64,000 bases of DNA from Bugulina stolonifera (Eukaryota; Bryozoa; Gymnolaemata; Cheilostomatida; Bugulidae), in the NCBI GenBank assembly GCA_935421135.1, contig OW285190.1:11418501-11482500 (forward strand). Reading direction: 5' to 3'. Each line of letters starts with the position of its first letter. Within the stretch, counting starts at the first letter, position 1. The notes under the pieces are model-generated. The model was not told the origin of the DNA and did not search any database. It was given only the letters and a program-made list of their open reading frames with translations. This document shows, in pieces, positions 38,401 to 50,300 of the stretch. Both the position numbers and the translations under genes were made by a program.

Positions 38401-39264
38401 TGACTGTTCCGTTGTGTAAAAACACACAGCTATTTATACTGCTTGAACTAACTCATCACTGCTATCATTATGTTCAGTCGATGTAAATATCCATTGGAAC
38501 AATATGGCAATATGCACATGCATGTAGGTACATAATTTGTCACGTATCACATGACATCCATGTTACATGTAGGCCTGTCAAGTGTACACTCCATACAGAT
38601 GAAGCACGGCAGACAAACAGACAGAACTTGTTCAGTAACGGTGAAAGGTACTTCAGCATACAGTTTTAAATGTTAACAAATAGAAATATATACATCTAAC
38701 TGGTGTTTTCTTACTGTCAGTTTATGTGTTTAGTTGTTACTGGTTTTCCTCAAATGCTCCATATCTGGTCTCTCAATTTTGAAAGAAAAATATACCCAGA
38801 ATACATTTCTGTTTGATGGTGTGAAGTATGATATAACTTTCTGCATTTGATTTTACTGTATAGAATACTATGTGCATGGTAAAAAGTCTAGAATAACTGA
38901 TGTTCTCTCGTGGCCAGAATAACTGAAAGGTCTTTCTGGGTCTGAAGAGATTCGACATGGTCACAGGTTTTACTGAGATATAGCTCTATTCTACACCATT
39001 CCAATCTGTGACATCACCTGGTTTTTCTCTTGTAGTTTACCGTCAGCCATACCCACAACCACCACCAGTATAATTCCAGCAGATGACGAAGTAGACATAG
39101 ATATTGACACTTTTGATGACCTTGACAGTCAAATCCTTCGTGATGCATTGTGGGAGAAGGATCGTACACCCACATCCTCCCCAGCTGACAGCACCAGTAC
39201 AGTAAATAGTAGTAGTTCACGGAAACGAGGCCGTAAGAAGAAATCCAAAAGGCGTGATAAATAA
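35497..39264 (+). CDS. ATXN7L3: ATXN7L3 / Sgf11 homolog, SAGA deubiquitinase module subunit
   Basis: Eight exons: 35497-35598, 35855-35990, 36398-36529, 37197-37328, 37551-37625, 38090-38210, 38573-38647 and 39036-39264, joining in frame to 333 residues, close to the usual length for the family. Residues 35-80 form the N-terminal helix that in Sgf11 packs into the module. The Sgf11 zinc finger is at 101-124 (C103, C106, H118, C122 in [20 protein letters not shown]). The SCA7-type zinc finger is at 219-240 (C219-x11-C231-x5-C237-x2-H240). A lysine/arginine-rich tail (about 318-333) looks like a nuclear signal. Known role of the family: with ENY2 and ATXN7 it activates the USP22 deubiquitinase of SAGA, which removes ubiquitin from histone H2B. 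Poly(A) signals AATAAA lie at 39260 (overlapping the stop) and 39527. Confidence 0.95.
36526..36594 (+). repeat. 23-bp tandem repeat that triplicates the exon 3 splice donor
   Basis: The unit CATGGGTGAGTCATAGAGRTTAG occurs three times from the end of exon 3 of ATXN7L3 into intron 3, with a degenerate fourth start. Each copy contains the same GCATGG/GTGAGT donor context, with GT at 36530, 36553 and 36576. Use of the second or third donor would add 23 or 46 nt and meet an in-frame TAG three codons past the normal junction. Confidence 0.8.
36742..36813 (+). other. tRNA-like pol III head (SINE or pseudo-tRNA)
   Basis: In intron 3 of ATXN7L3. The ends GTGGCT and AGCCAC pair. There is an A-box-like GTGGCTCCGTGG, a good B box GGTTCGAATCT inside a pairable T arm (GTGGG/CTCAC), and a TTTTT terminator at 36809-36813. 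At about 67 nt it is short, the anticodon loop lacks the invariant T before the anticodon, and the D arm pairs poorly. I read it as a tRNA-derived SINE head or tRNA pseudogene, not a working tRNA. Confidence 0.5.
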
Positions 39265-39375
39265 ATAACTTTTCATTGGCGTCATGTGGTTATACATAAT
39301 TAACTCGGTGTATGTAAAAAATATTGGCTATACATCTTTTTGCACAAATCAATGAATATATTATAACCTTAGTTG

Positions 39376-39465
39376 AAACCATATGGACCTTTTGTGTGGA
39401 GTTGTCACACCTACATTGTACATTACTAAGGCATGACAACTTCACACAAAAGGTCCACATGGTTT
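39376..39465. mobile_element. 90-bp fold-back with 32-bp arms, downstream of ATXN7L3
   Basis: Arm 39376-39407 (AAACCATATGGACC...GTTGTCA) and arm 39434-39465 (TGACAACTT...GGTTT) match as reverse complements at 30 of 32 positions, with a 26-bp loop. It begins 112 bp after the stop codon and before the second AATAAA at 39527, so it is probably transcribed in the 3' UTR when that signal is used. The inner GTTGTCA end resembles the core of the dispersed fold-back family. Confidence 0.75.
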
Positions 39466-39526
39466 GGACTGATGTGGTATGGTCCCTGTTGTGCCAATGC
39501 TTGCTGTTCAGCAGTGTTTTCATTAT

Positions 39527-39532
39527 AATAAA
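39527..39532 (+). promoter_or_regulatory. Candidate poly(A) signal, ATXN7L3
   Basis: AATAAA about 260 bp beyond the stop codon, the more plausible of two candidates because the other (39260) overlaps the stop codon. Confidence 0.45.
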
Positions 39533-42500
39533 AAATATTGTTCAAATTATATTTTGGGTTCCGATACATGTAGGCTTAACCTAGCTTCCCTCCGTATGGG
39601 TATGTTTACCACCTGATCCATTGCCCTTCCTACCAAGCTATTAGCCCACATATGTAGATGTGACCAGGTCATGGACAATCCAATGTAGCCACTGTCTATT
39701 TGTTTTCCGTCAAATAACGGGGAGATTTTGCTTTCTTATCTGCAGTTTAGTTTGCGTGACTTTTACCTGACACTGATAATCATGTACCACTATGTACATG
39801 TATATACACCGACGGTATATTTAGAGGTCAAACAATAAAAAATGCTATGCGATTGGCTGATGCAATAATGTCATGTGATATGTTTGACTCAAATAAGGTT
39901 ACACCTCAGTTTTCGGATTAGTCAGATATTTTTTTAACCTTCTACTTGGGTCATTTGGTGTTGTTGTGGAACTTGATATATATGGTCATTATGTGATATG
40001 CATCTTGCAAGGGTCATTGTTAATGCTGTGTCAGATAGATAGGCATAGATAGTGTTTTATCTCGTGATCCATCAGCTGACTAAACTGTTATTTGGATATT
40101 CCAGGTATTTTATCAAGTCAGTAAGACACCACTGCACTTGTAATATCCACTCAAACAAGTTGTTAACTGTGTATATTATTGGGGCCCAAGGCTTGAATCA
40201 GTGGTTTTAAAAATGGAGAACATCGATATCTCGCTTTCACTCACACACTTCTCAAAATCTGTTTGCTTGCCCGATGTTGTAGAACTAATTGGAGTTGTCC
40301 TCTATCTAACAAATTTGAACTATTATGGATAACATAAAATGCTACGTATAGTTCTCTTCTTTTTACAAGTACATGTATATGGCAGTAGTCTTTCTGGCTT
40401 TGTATCACAAAGTTCACATTTATGAAAAATGTAAATTGACTTCCATTCAGAATTGTGGAAATTTGTTTTGTTTCACATATACATGTACTTGATTGTATTA
40501 GTATGTACTCAAGCTGACAATGATCTATATTTTTTGTAATAGACAGAAAACTCTAGGCTATTCTCCCATTAATGAAAACGTCTGAGGCCGTATAACAAAG
40601 CAGCAATAACACTACCTGGAGTTTGCATGTACTTTTCTCGAGTCTGTATGACTTGGGAGGGCCTTGTTTGATACCAACAGACTTAACTGCTAACTTGGAG
40701 TTATATCTGGGTCTGCTTTAGCCTTTGGTTTATCAAACACTTATCTTAGAATCTATTACTGGTGAGTATGAATTTAGGAAACAAGCCTAAAAGTGACAAG
40801 TTTTATTTGATTGGTTGCAAAAGTCCTGAAGTTTATTTTTGTGAGCTGAAATGAACTGCATAACAACTAACATATTTGACACATTGTACAAAGTCATGAT
40901 GGTGCAGGAAATATTTAGTGGTACATATGTATATAAGTGTAACAACATGAGTATTTTTAGTACCTGCTGAAGTATTTTATGACCGTAATATGCTTATCTA
41001 ATCAGTAGATTAGGGATATAAAATTAACTGTAGCCAACAACTGCTTCTAGTAGACTAATGGTTTCACAATGCTACTGACTACTTGGTGCTCTGTGTGCTG
41101 GCCAATAGCAACCAAGAAGAGGCAGTAAGTACTTGAAATTTTATAAAATCTCCCATTTACTTCCAAAGTGTCACTTCAAATAATGTGGTGTAGAGTAGTG
41201 TCACTAGCAGAGATTCATTGTAAATTGCACACATAGTAATGTAAATGAAGTGGTATACAAATACAGTTATGGGTTATATTGTAATGTTTTGAGTGCTATT
41301 GCATACGAGAGCCGAGGGCTACAAGTATGGGAAGGGCTTGGACGGTGGTAGAGGCCGACCAAGTGTACCTTCTGCTCATTACATAAAAGAGTGAACAGTT
41401 ATGGGTGCTCTTTATAGTGTAGATTAAATCAGATGTAGGCCGATGCCGAGACTCATTGGAGCTCAGGACCGACGTAGGTCATGTAGAATTCATACTCCGA
41501 GGGAGTGCAAGAAAGAATGTTTAACCTTGAGAGCCTAAGTCCGACGCTAGGTTCATTAGAACCCGGGATCGGCCTAAGTCTAAGGGGTGGATAGAGATGT
41601 GCTTAGCCTAGGATGAGGTGAACTCGAGCCGTACTGAATCCAAAGGATTCTTAGGTGGAGTTACCCGCCTAAAGAGTAAGCCTCTGTAGGTTGAGTTAGG
41701 AGATGTTGCTTTATTCAAGCGCAATCAACAACTGAATTACAACACAAAATGCACTGCCTTATATACATAGCAAACTTCCGGCCAAAAGAGCCCGACATGG
41801 TATCGGCTATCCGACATGGGGTCGGTTCCGGAACTGATGCAACAATATGTCTGGTTCCGCCCGACTCGGCCACATAAAAGGTCGGCCTTGGCACAAAATG
41901 TGCTTACAATAAGGAGAAACATGTCGTATATAATTATGAGCTTAACCTGTAAGGTCGGCCACGAAGTTACTATATAAAATGGCAAAAGACTAATAATTCA
42001 CAATCAAGCGAGAACAGACAATTACTAAATAGGTGCATAAATGTGGGAAAAACCAAGTTGCAATAGAACGTAATCCCAAGGCTTTATTGCTAGTACATAA
42101 TTATAATATATATATAAGACACGCAGTATACAAGATAATAATGTCATGCATGGATAAGGTTATGTATAGTAGTTTAATGTCAGCTATCATAATGTCTGTG
42201 TGGCTGGCCTAGGTGCCATAACCACAGAGGCTGTTTCACCACAATATAATGCTGCTTGGCCTTGGTGTATAACATACAGAAAAAGCTGCTGTTGGGGTCA
42301 AAGTTCATAGTCTTTGCTAGATGTTTGGAGTACCTTTTTATTACTATATTTCACATTATTGTGAATATGTTGGAGGTTGGTTGCATTATTGTGTATGTGT
42401 AACAGTGGGTGCCAAAGGGAAACGTAATGTTACCACCCTAATACTGATACTTCAGTTGGTATATTCATGGTCAATGTGTCCAGTACAGTACAGTACATTA

Positions 42501-43121
42501 CACAATCAACAGCTAGGTAGCTTGGTTGTTATCATGTTACATGTATAACAAATTTGCTGACTATAAAATATGTTGATGTTATAAGCAACATTTTGAAATA
42601 TCCACACCTGTTGTGCAATACACAATTGATTTAATGTTCAGAATATAAATTTAAAGATGATGATCAGTTTTCCTATGAAATCATAGACTTGTTATTGATT
42701 GAAATGCCTTATATCCTTTGGGGATCTGAATGTCTTTAGTTTAAACAATCCACCGATGAATATTAACTAAGCATTTAATTTATGGATTATGTTAATCAAA
42801 TATAAAATAATGGCAGCAGCTTGGCAGCTTCCTGTGCTACCGAGTCCCAAGGCTGTTATTCGGCTACAATATCTGTGAGAAGGTCAGCGAAAAATAGAGT
42901 AAACTGTGTCATGTAATCTCATAAAATATTTATTTTAGTTCGTGATTTAATCAAATTATTATAATGTACTAACATAAAGTGTCCCATTTATGTCACAACA
43001 GATTCAATACACTTTGATCCGTATAAATATAAACCTGCCGACAGCACTTTGTGGATATTGCTGCTAAGTGTATCGCAACATGGACTGAATACTGGAACAG
43101 ACACAATACTCGGACAACAAG
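39533..43121. other. Intergenic region between ATXN7L3 and the GPR157-like gene
   Basis: No gene is supported. Apart from the LTR-like element at 41280-42002 it contains scattered ACATGTA palindromes and a half-copy of the GAGTTGTCCTC motif at about 40292. The promoter of the receptor gene should lie just before 43122; no motif is convincing. Confidence 0.5.
41280..42002 (-). mobile_element. Solo-LTR-like element (LTR B), minus strand
   Basis: The minus-strand order is TATATAAGG (complement of 41757-41765), then AATAAA (complement of 41710-41715) about 45 bp later, in a segment clearly GC-richer than its flanks and dense in GTCGG/CCGAC motifs. It matches LTR A at 271-856 in overall plan and around the TATA box, and both begin TGTAATG on the plus strand. 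No internal retroelement genes adjoin it. Ends are approximate and no target-site duplication was found. Confidence 0.55.
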
Positions 43122-46100
43122 ATGGCTGACGAGTGGATGGATCCATGCCTCTCTGAGACCAGCGTAAACAATTCGAGTTGTCATGGAAACATCTGCAATG
43201 CCTACAATACAACTGAAGGTAAATTAGCACCTACAGTGTAAGGCTTTGGTAATATCAGTTGCTGCACTCAGCATGTTCATTGAGCATTTCACTAGTTTAT
43301 GTTTAGATTTATGTTTGTATCCTCAAAAATACCTGACTGTGTATCCCACTTTTATTCTCCTTGTCATCCTCTGAATGCCATAGGATCTAAATCTACATGT
43401 ATATTATATTAATTTTATTGCACATTGTAGCCACAATTCTGGCAAGATACTGCAATGTGCAATGGCTACTATTATATAATTAGGAGAACAATTTAACTAT
43501 ACATACACCAATGTGGCTGTAACGTCTAATTTTGGTTGCTATGTTTTCAAATTAGCAGATTGGCTATGCTGAGGGTGGAGTGCATGGGCTCCCATGTTAT
43601 GTACCATTAGACTAGTTATAGTTATCCTCTGCTTTCTCTCTTTCTTTGAGGAATAAAGAGAGAAGACAACTTCGTATTGTAATTAATGGCTCATTTGCTG
43701 TAGAGTCACACATACATGTAGGATCAACAGTAATGAAATTGTGCTGTATTGTTGTAATGCTATGTTGATTTATTTCTATTTCAGCGATGCATCTGACAGG
43801 GGAAGCCGTGGATGTGCTAACCTACATGTATATATTACTCACCGTCATCATGTCCATACTCTCTGTGATTGGCTCTTCTCTAATAATATTCTATTACTGC
43901 CAAATACCCACATTACGTAACAAGTCTAGACAACTCCTTGTATACCTCAGTGTGTGTGACCTCTTCATCGCACTAGGAAATATCATGGGTGTTGCATGGT
44001 GAGTAATCTATAAACAGGAAATTAGTGCTAAATGTGCCGGAATTTGCAAATCTCTCAAAAGTAGTGTTCAATCTACACATAGATATTGTTTTAACGTTAA
44101 AAGACTTGATCCCCAGATGCTGAGCAATGGTCTAAATGGTAAAAGAATTTCTTTGTTCTGTGTGGTCAACTGGTATTTATTGCTCATTTATAACTGTCCA
44201 TATAGCTTGGATGGATTCAACAGCCTTTTAAACTCGGACAGCTCTACAACTACAGCTCTCATCATAGTGTGTATCATTATGTTACAGGATAAAACTGTTC
44301 AGATCCGAGCACCCAGACAACTATAAGACATCATACAGTGAGCAGAGTGTATGGGACTGGAATACGGTAGACCATCTGTGGATCTGTAAGCTACAGGCTG
44401 TTATCTGCACTGGGTTCAGCATTGCCAGCTTTCTCTGGACTTCATTTATCGCTTTGAACGTCTTCCTTACTGTAGTCTGCAATAACAAGGTAAATATATA
44501 TGTATGTAGGTAGCACCATGTTATTACATGAAGAATGGGATGAATATGTGGAAAAGTGTGTTATTGTCTACACACATGCATTATCATATTTAGTAATTCA
44601 GTTAAAACTCAATTCAAAGTTGTCCTATCTTGTATTTATTGTTTTAAGAGAGGATAACTGCTTACAATGAATATTTTCCCATTATTATAGTGAAATTTTA
44701 GACACAAATATTCATCGACCATAACACATTTCTAGAAATAAATGTTTGTGAGATGTACAATATGCTTCTGTTGGTATTTTGTTTTAAAACTTGAGGCCAC
44801 AATATGCACACCCTTGTGAGTAATAATATTTTGACGCAATGATAAATTATACTCTGTAATTATTCCAATGCATCTGTGAAATTTCCCACAGTAACGTTTA
44901 TATTATACTGTAGACTCTCTCAATGAAGTACCAATGGCTGTTACACATTGTAAGTTGGGGTGTTACTGTTACCGTGGTAACAGTTGTACTGGTAAACAAC
45001 AGGTTTGGGTATAATCCATGCTTAGACCTAACGTGGTGGTGTTGGATTCAACCCTTGCCCAAGGACACATCTACCACCAGTGTGATTGGTTGGCAGCTCT
45101 TTGGAGGAAAGATTTGGGAAATGGTTTCCTACGTACTGGTTTTAATACTTTATACAGCAGTCAAGCTGAGGCTAAAGAAACATGTAAGTTTAACGGCTTA
45201 ACTAGCCTGGATTCTAAAATTTATTATGTACCCTCATGAGAGGGCGAGGGCGTGATACGATCGAGATTAACTATACAGTCTCAAGACCCACAAAATTTAT
45301 GTGACTTTTGGATGTGTGTTTTAAAATATCGGTGATGAATGGATCGGATATCCTCGCTTATTATTCAATATAATATTACAATATTGCCTAAAAACATTAC
45401 AAATATTGCTTATATACATGTACATGTACTGATGTACATATGAAAATAATTTAGTAAGTCTATATAATATGCGGGTATATTTGAGTGCTGTCAAATTATA
45501 GTGTGTTTGATAACAATCTGAAAGTTGTCTTCTCTTTGGAAGTTGTAGTCGTAATTGTGAGTTAATAAAATTTGAAAGTTATCCATAGTCTAGCAAACAT
45601 GCCAACTGTAATTCAAGACATAATATAAAATTATGATTAGCATGTACTTAATATGATCGATATAAATTACTACTTTGTTTCTAGGTAGCTACTATGGAAT
45701 CAAATATGCGACCATTTGACTCAACAACTGTTATTCCACATACAGTTAGCGAATCAACTGCTTACATTAATGCTAACAGGAAGCTGACCTACATTCCACT
45801 AGTGTTTATTATTGCAAGAATATGGGGCACAGTAAGGTTTCTGTTGGGCGTCTCAGACCCCTACGCTGCACTACTCGGATCCTACATTGCACCTCTTCAG
45901 GTTGGTTGTTGTTTAAACTTGCTGGCCAGCTTATTTATATGGTGTGGAAATCACATGACATCATGTAATGTCTAGGTAGTTGTCAGCAGAATTAGCAAGC
46001 CAATAGCTTATTTGGTACAATTTCCTCTCCATTATTCTAAGTGGCTGTAAGTCAGCAAATATTTCAAAATATGGTTAATGGGGAACCCAGGCTACTGCCA

Positions 46101-47080
46101 GTCGCATAATAAAGTACAGTTAGTAATACGCTACACAGTAGGTGACCAAGTTCTACATAGAACTACATACATCATGTATATTACTATCTGCTACTATTGT
46201 ATCATAAAAATATATTTATAATTTTAAAATACAGTAATACAACTTCCCATGACTTGTTGTACATGTATTCATACTCGTACTTTGAGTAAACAGGTGTGAC
46301 TGGTTTTAGGCTCTTGGCGACAGTGCTCAGGGATTCTTCAACTGTTTAGTGTTTATACTAACAACTCCTATACTTAAAGAAAGGTTCAAACTCAAAAAGA
46401 ATCAACTGTGCAAATCTGGGTGTGCTAAGTCCAAACCCCCTATAGTTGTGGTAAGTAGACTGGGGTTGTTCAACTCAATGATCGACAATTACATGTATGT
46501 ATTAACAAAATTACTTGGCGTTTACTGGCCGTGCCAAATATAATTCTATTAGTATTTGCATGTACAATATAGAACCTTGCATGTTGTTGAAGGCTCTAAC
46601 ATAATATCCTAACGTAATTCTATCATCAAACACCATTTTCATCTCAATGTGCCTACATGCCCTACAGCCATCATTTCTTTCTATAATGCAAATAGGTGTT
46701 TAAGCACAATTTCCATGATTGTATTTATAATATTTTATGTAAGTGTTCTTTCAGAACATGTAATTGTATTACATGTTACTCACGACATGCTACATGTTAC
46801 ATGTTACATGTTACATGTTACATGTTACATGTTACATGTTGCATGTTGCATGTTGCATGTTGCACTGTGGTATAATGTGTTATCTCTTAATAGAGCAAAC
46901 AATCTTTGAGTTACATGTAGCTATCCGCAATAATTATTGTGCCTGTTCACACTGTGGATTTATCTTACCATGTTTTAGAGCCACTCAAGGGTAGAAAGAG
47001 AAGACAACTCCAGTTCCAGCGAAGATGATGAATACCCTGTACATCATGCTAGTATAAATATATCCAAAAGTGGCAACTGA
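43122..47080 (+). CDS. GPR157: GPR157-like seven-transmembrane receptor
   Basis: Seven exons: 43122-43218, 43785-43998, 44288-44489, 44914-45183, 45685-45900, 46310-46450 and 46979-47080, joining in frame to 413 residues. TM1 is at about 46-68 and TM2 at about 80-104. TM3 lies in exon 3 (ICKLQAVICTGFSIASFLWT). TM4 and TM5 lie in exon 4, with HIVSWGV, a WWCWI loop and GGKIWEMVSYVL, and the later YIPLVFIIARIWGTVRF and ALGDSAQGFFNC blocks are characteristic of GPR157 and its relatives. The 32-residue N-terminus has N-glycosylation sites and no signal peptide. The C-terminal tail is acidic and Ser-rich (REDNSSSSEDDEY). In vertebrates GPR157 is a Gq-coupled receptor of cilia; that role here is by analogy. 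A poly(A) signal is at 47379. Confidence 0.93.
43615..43676. mobile_element. Fold-back of the GAAGTTGTC family, intron 1 of GPR157-like gene
   Basis: A left arm like TAGTTATCCTCTGCTTTCTC and a right arm AGAGAGAAGACAACTTC are partly complementary around a short centre. Weaker than the copy at 9525. A second weak pair lies at 44617-44660 in intron 3. Confidence 0.5.
46784..46865. repeat. 7-bp microsatellite (TACATGT)n passing into (TGCATGT)n
   Basis: About eleven 7-bp units in intron 6 of the GPR157-like gene. Because 7 is not a multiple of 3 the array reads open in several frames and produces spurious ORFs. Confidence 0.95.
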
Positions 47081-47378
47081 TCTCTGTGCTCTATATCAGG
47101 AAATAGCAGATGGGCGTCAGTCGTGCAGCATTCATATTATCTGTAATAAAACTGGTGTTTGTGCAAGTCCAATTACTACTGTATGTATTGTGCCTGTCAA
47201 TACCTGCATGAAATGAACAGTTTCACCGACATTTTTTATCACGCACAGTATTATATCACTGGGGTGGGCATGAATACTCTTGTTTATGAGGAAACTACAA
47301 TTTATGTACGTCCAACAGACATTTTGTTAGATAAGGGAGCTGTACCTGACATTTGACATGACGTATGTTTTCAAAGTC

Positions 47379-47384
47379 AATAAA
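47379..47384 (+). promoter_or_regulatory. Poly(A) signal of the GPR157-like gene
   Basis: AATAAA about 300 bp after the stop codon; the first canonical signal downstream. Confidence 0.6.
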
Positions 47385-50300
47385 AATTATTGTAAATTGT
47401 AATTTTTGTGTTTGAAGTTGTGGTCTGATATAACTTAATATGTATAATATATTAATAACTTTAGTAGTTTTTACACAGTTGAGTATTTTTATACATATTT
47501 TTGTACATATTTTTTGCTTTTAATTATGACTTTACTTTGAAAACTGTTGCCAGTTGAAGCTGTCTCCTCTTTTTGTATATTTGCTACGTCCAAACAGCAA
47601 TCTGATGGCAATCACAACTCTCTCACCAACGGCTATAAACATGTGATGAACTAATGTGTAGAGTCAAAGGAAACCAAGTTACAGTATGTACAAGCAGAGC
47701 TCAATTCATCCATATTTTAGATTTTTTTTAACAATATTATACTATGTCACTATGTATTCATGGTAATATTTCTTTTACCGTTCAGTATATACATGTGTAT
47801 CTTACATAAAGTTATATAGTCACCAAACTATTCAGAGCCAAGTAATATTGCTATACAACTCAGGTTCTGGTAAACAAGAAAGAAGAATCTAACCAAATCA
47901 ACTCAAATCTACAATGTAACATACATGTAGTTGCTATAGTATAAGTATCATCTGACAAATTGCAGCCTTTCACATCAGTATTTGGAGTTATCATTCCTTT
48001 TCATAAATTGTTGATTATTTTATAATAATTACCTGCCTGTAGAGAAGCATTTTAGTCCTTTTTGAATTGATATAACTTGACTAAAAATAGCGCACTCAAT
48101 ATGGTCAGTGCTAAATATAACTCCAAGGTCAAACTCAGCTTCCTGTTAATTGAAACATACAATTTCTGCTGCTTATATGGTCCTGACTAAATCTAGCATT
48201 TTATTTATAGCTAATCTATGTGTGTGTAAATAGTGTTTTGTTACCTTGAATGAAATACAAGACATTCTGCTATATTATTATATAATATAACATGGGAGCA
48301 GAAAAGGTTAGCTCAGATACTGATGATATTACTTTCCCTAAACAATACACGCTCATTTCATTATTTCCTTTACATTCAGTCATATAAACACTTATCCTTG
48401 ATTACAAAGCTAGGTCTAATAATAGTAGAGCATTTCGAGTGCTATTTCATTTCCTATGCATTTGTATATCATAACAAAGAATGAAAATCTGAGTTTTTGT
48501 TTGCAAAGACCTCTTCAAAGTATTTAATTTCTTCTTGTTGTCATCGAGTGGCTTGCATTAGAAGATTATAATGTGGAGAGAATGAGTAAGATATGAACAC
48601 CTTCACTTCAGCTTCGCTCATGCTGATTCTGTTTTTCAATTTGTCAATAGGACTACATCAACTAAACTAACGATTTAGTTGACTCTACCGATAATTGAGT
48701 ACAAATACTGAATTGCTTTGTGTTTCTAAATCATAATACTGTTTCTCTCCAATTATATTTCATACATTGTACAATTTGTATATACTTTGGTACTTCGCCA
48801 TTTTTCCATATAGTATGTGATGCTAGTATCAAGGATGGCCATAATACATGTACTGATTCTCTGTAAAATCTTCATTGACTTTTATATTATACAACGTGCA
48901 ATGTAGTTGGGGAAAAGATTTTGTTCAAACATACGTATTTATAAGTTCATATACGTTCACATAACTATATGTATACATTCGTATACATATATGCATATAT
49001 CAGATGTGAGCTGGTGGTTGTGCAACGGCAAATAAATTTTTTACAATGTATATTCTATGAATTTTCAGACATACATGTACTGTACATGCCTGTTACTCTA
49101 CTATATTATCCATAATTTGGTAGAATGGTGTACATATTATGTAGGCCTGGGTCATTCAAGAGTAAATAGAGAAGACAACTCTTCGTGCTTGAATTTGGTA
49201 AAGAACCAAACTTACCATAATTACATGTATATTGTATCTCAAATTCCTCTACTTCTGCACCCAACTTACATGTATTATCCCAGCACCAAAAGCCCAGAAA
49301 GTTTTATCTATCGACATTGCCTACAGTTCTGGGTTAATTATATGGTCTTATAGGCACACAGAGCCCAATCCCAGTATGAAACACGGCACAGGAGGCTAAT
49401 TCTCTCAGTGGCATCTCGATTAAATTAACTCCCATTAAAGTGTCAAGTACATTATGTCATAATGTGCCTATGTTAATTACTTGGTGACTCTAGTGAGAAA
49501 ACGACCACCTTTCACCAATTCATTATTATCGGCAGTCTAAATTATAGTTAGCCTTAGTTCCCTGTGTGAAATACTTCTTTTATAGGGCATAGAGTTAAGC
49601 TACCAACTTTCTCATCTTTCTTTCAATACTTGGAACTATATGTACAATATTGCATGAATCCAAAGTCATATAATTATTTAAATTGTGTTTATTCATTGCA
49701 TGAAAACTTGACATCCTTGTGAGTGTCAAGAAAGCTTGTCTAGCATTCCTTTGATAAGTCAGCATGATCATTTTGGTGTCACAATGATGTAACAGTCTCA
49801 CTGACATATTGATTATAATATTTAGTTTTATATTTACATAATAATGCTGGATGCTAGTACAGAAACAAGAGTTTAGGCTCTTTGCAAATCTGCTAAGTAC
49901 GATATCACACAATTTGATGTAGCCTTAGATCTTTGTTTATTGTTGTGCAATTGGGCTGAGGGTGACACCATATGTAATGAAGAAGACAACTTCTTCATCT
50001 GGAATTTCACTGGCAAACCCTGGCTATGGCTAAAAAGCACAAAGTTGTGCCTGTCTCTTGGAAATGGGCCTCAACTCTCATGGCTGCATGGTTGACTGCA
50101 TAAATAATCGACCCTCATGTTGTCGTAACTCTAGACTGCATCACTTTAGTATTAAAATAAATTGTTATAAAAGCATAATATTATTGTCATCAATAAAGAA
50201 ATTATGATCAATCAATCATTTCATTTTTTGACTTTCTGTTTTCCACATTTAAAATTCTGAAAGTCAAAAGGAGAATAAAGGTGACACCCCATTTTGCAGG

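Noticed and set aside
46649..46994. Overlapping ORFs full of CYMLHV repeats
   Set aside because: They are translations of the 7-bp (TACATGT)n microsatellite.
49057..49353. 98-codon ORF with HSRVNREDNSS
   Set aside because: Its similarity to the receptor's last exon is confined to the fold-back core; the rest is low-complexity A/T-driven sequence, so it is treated as a repeat copy and not as a gene.
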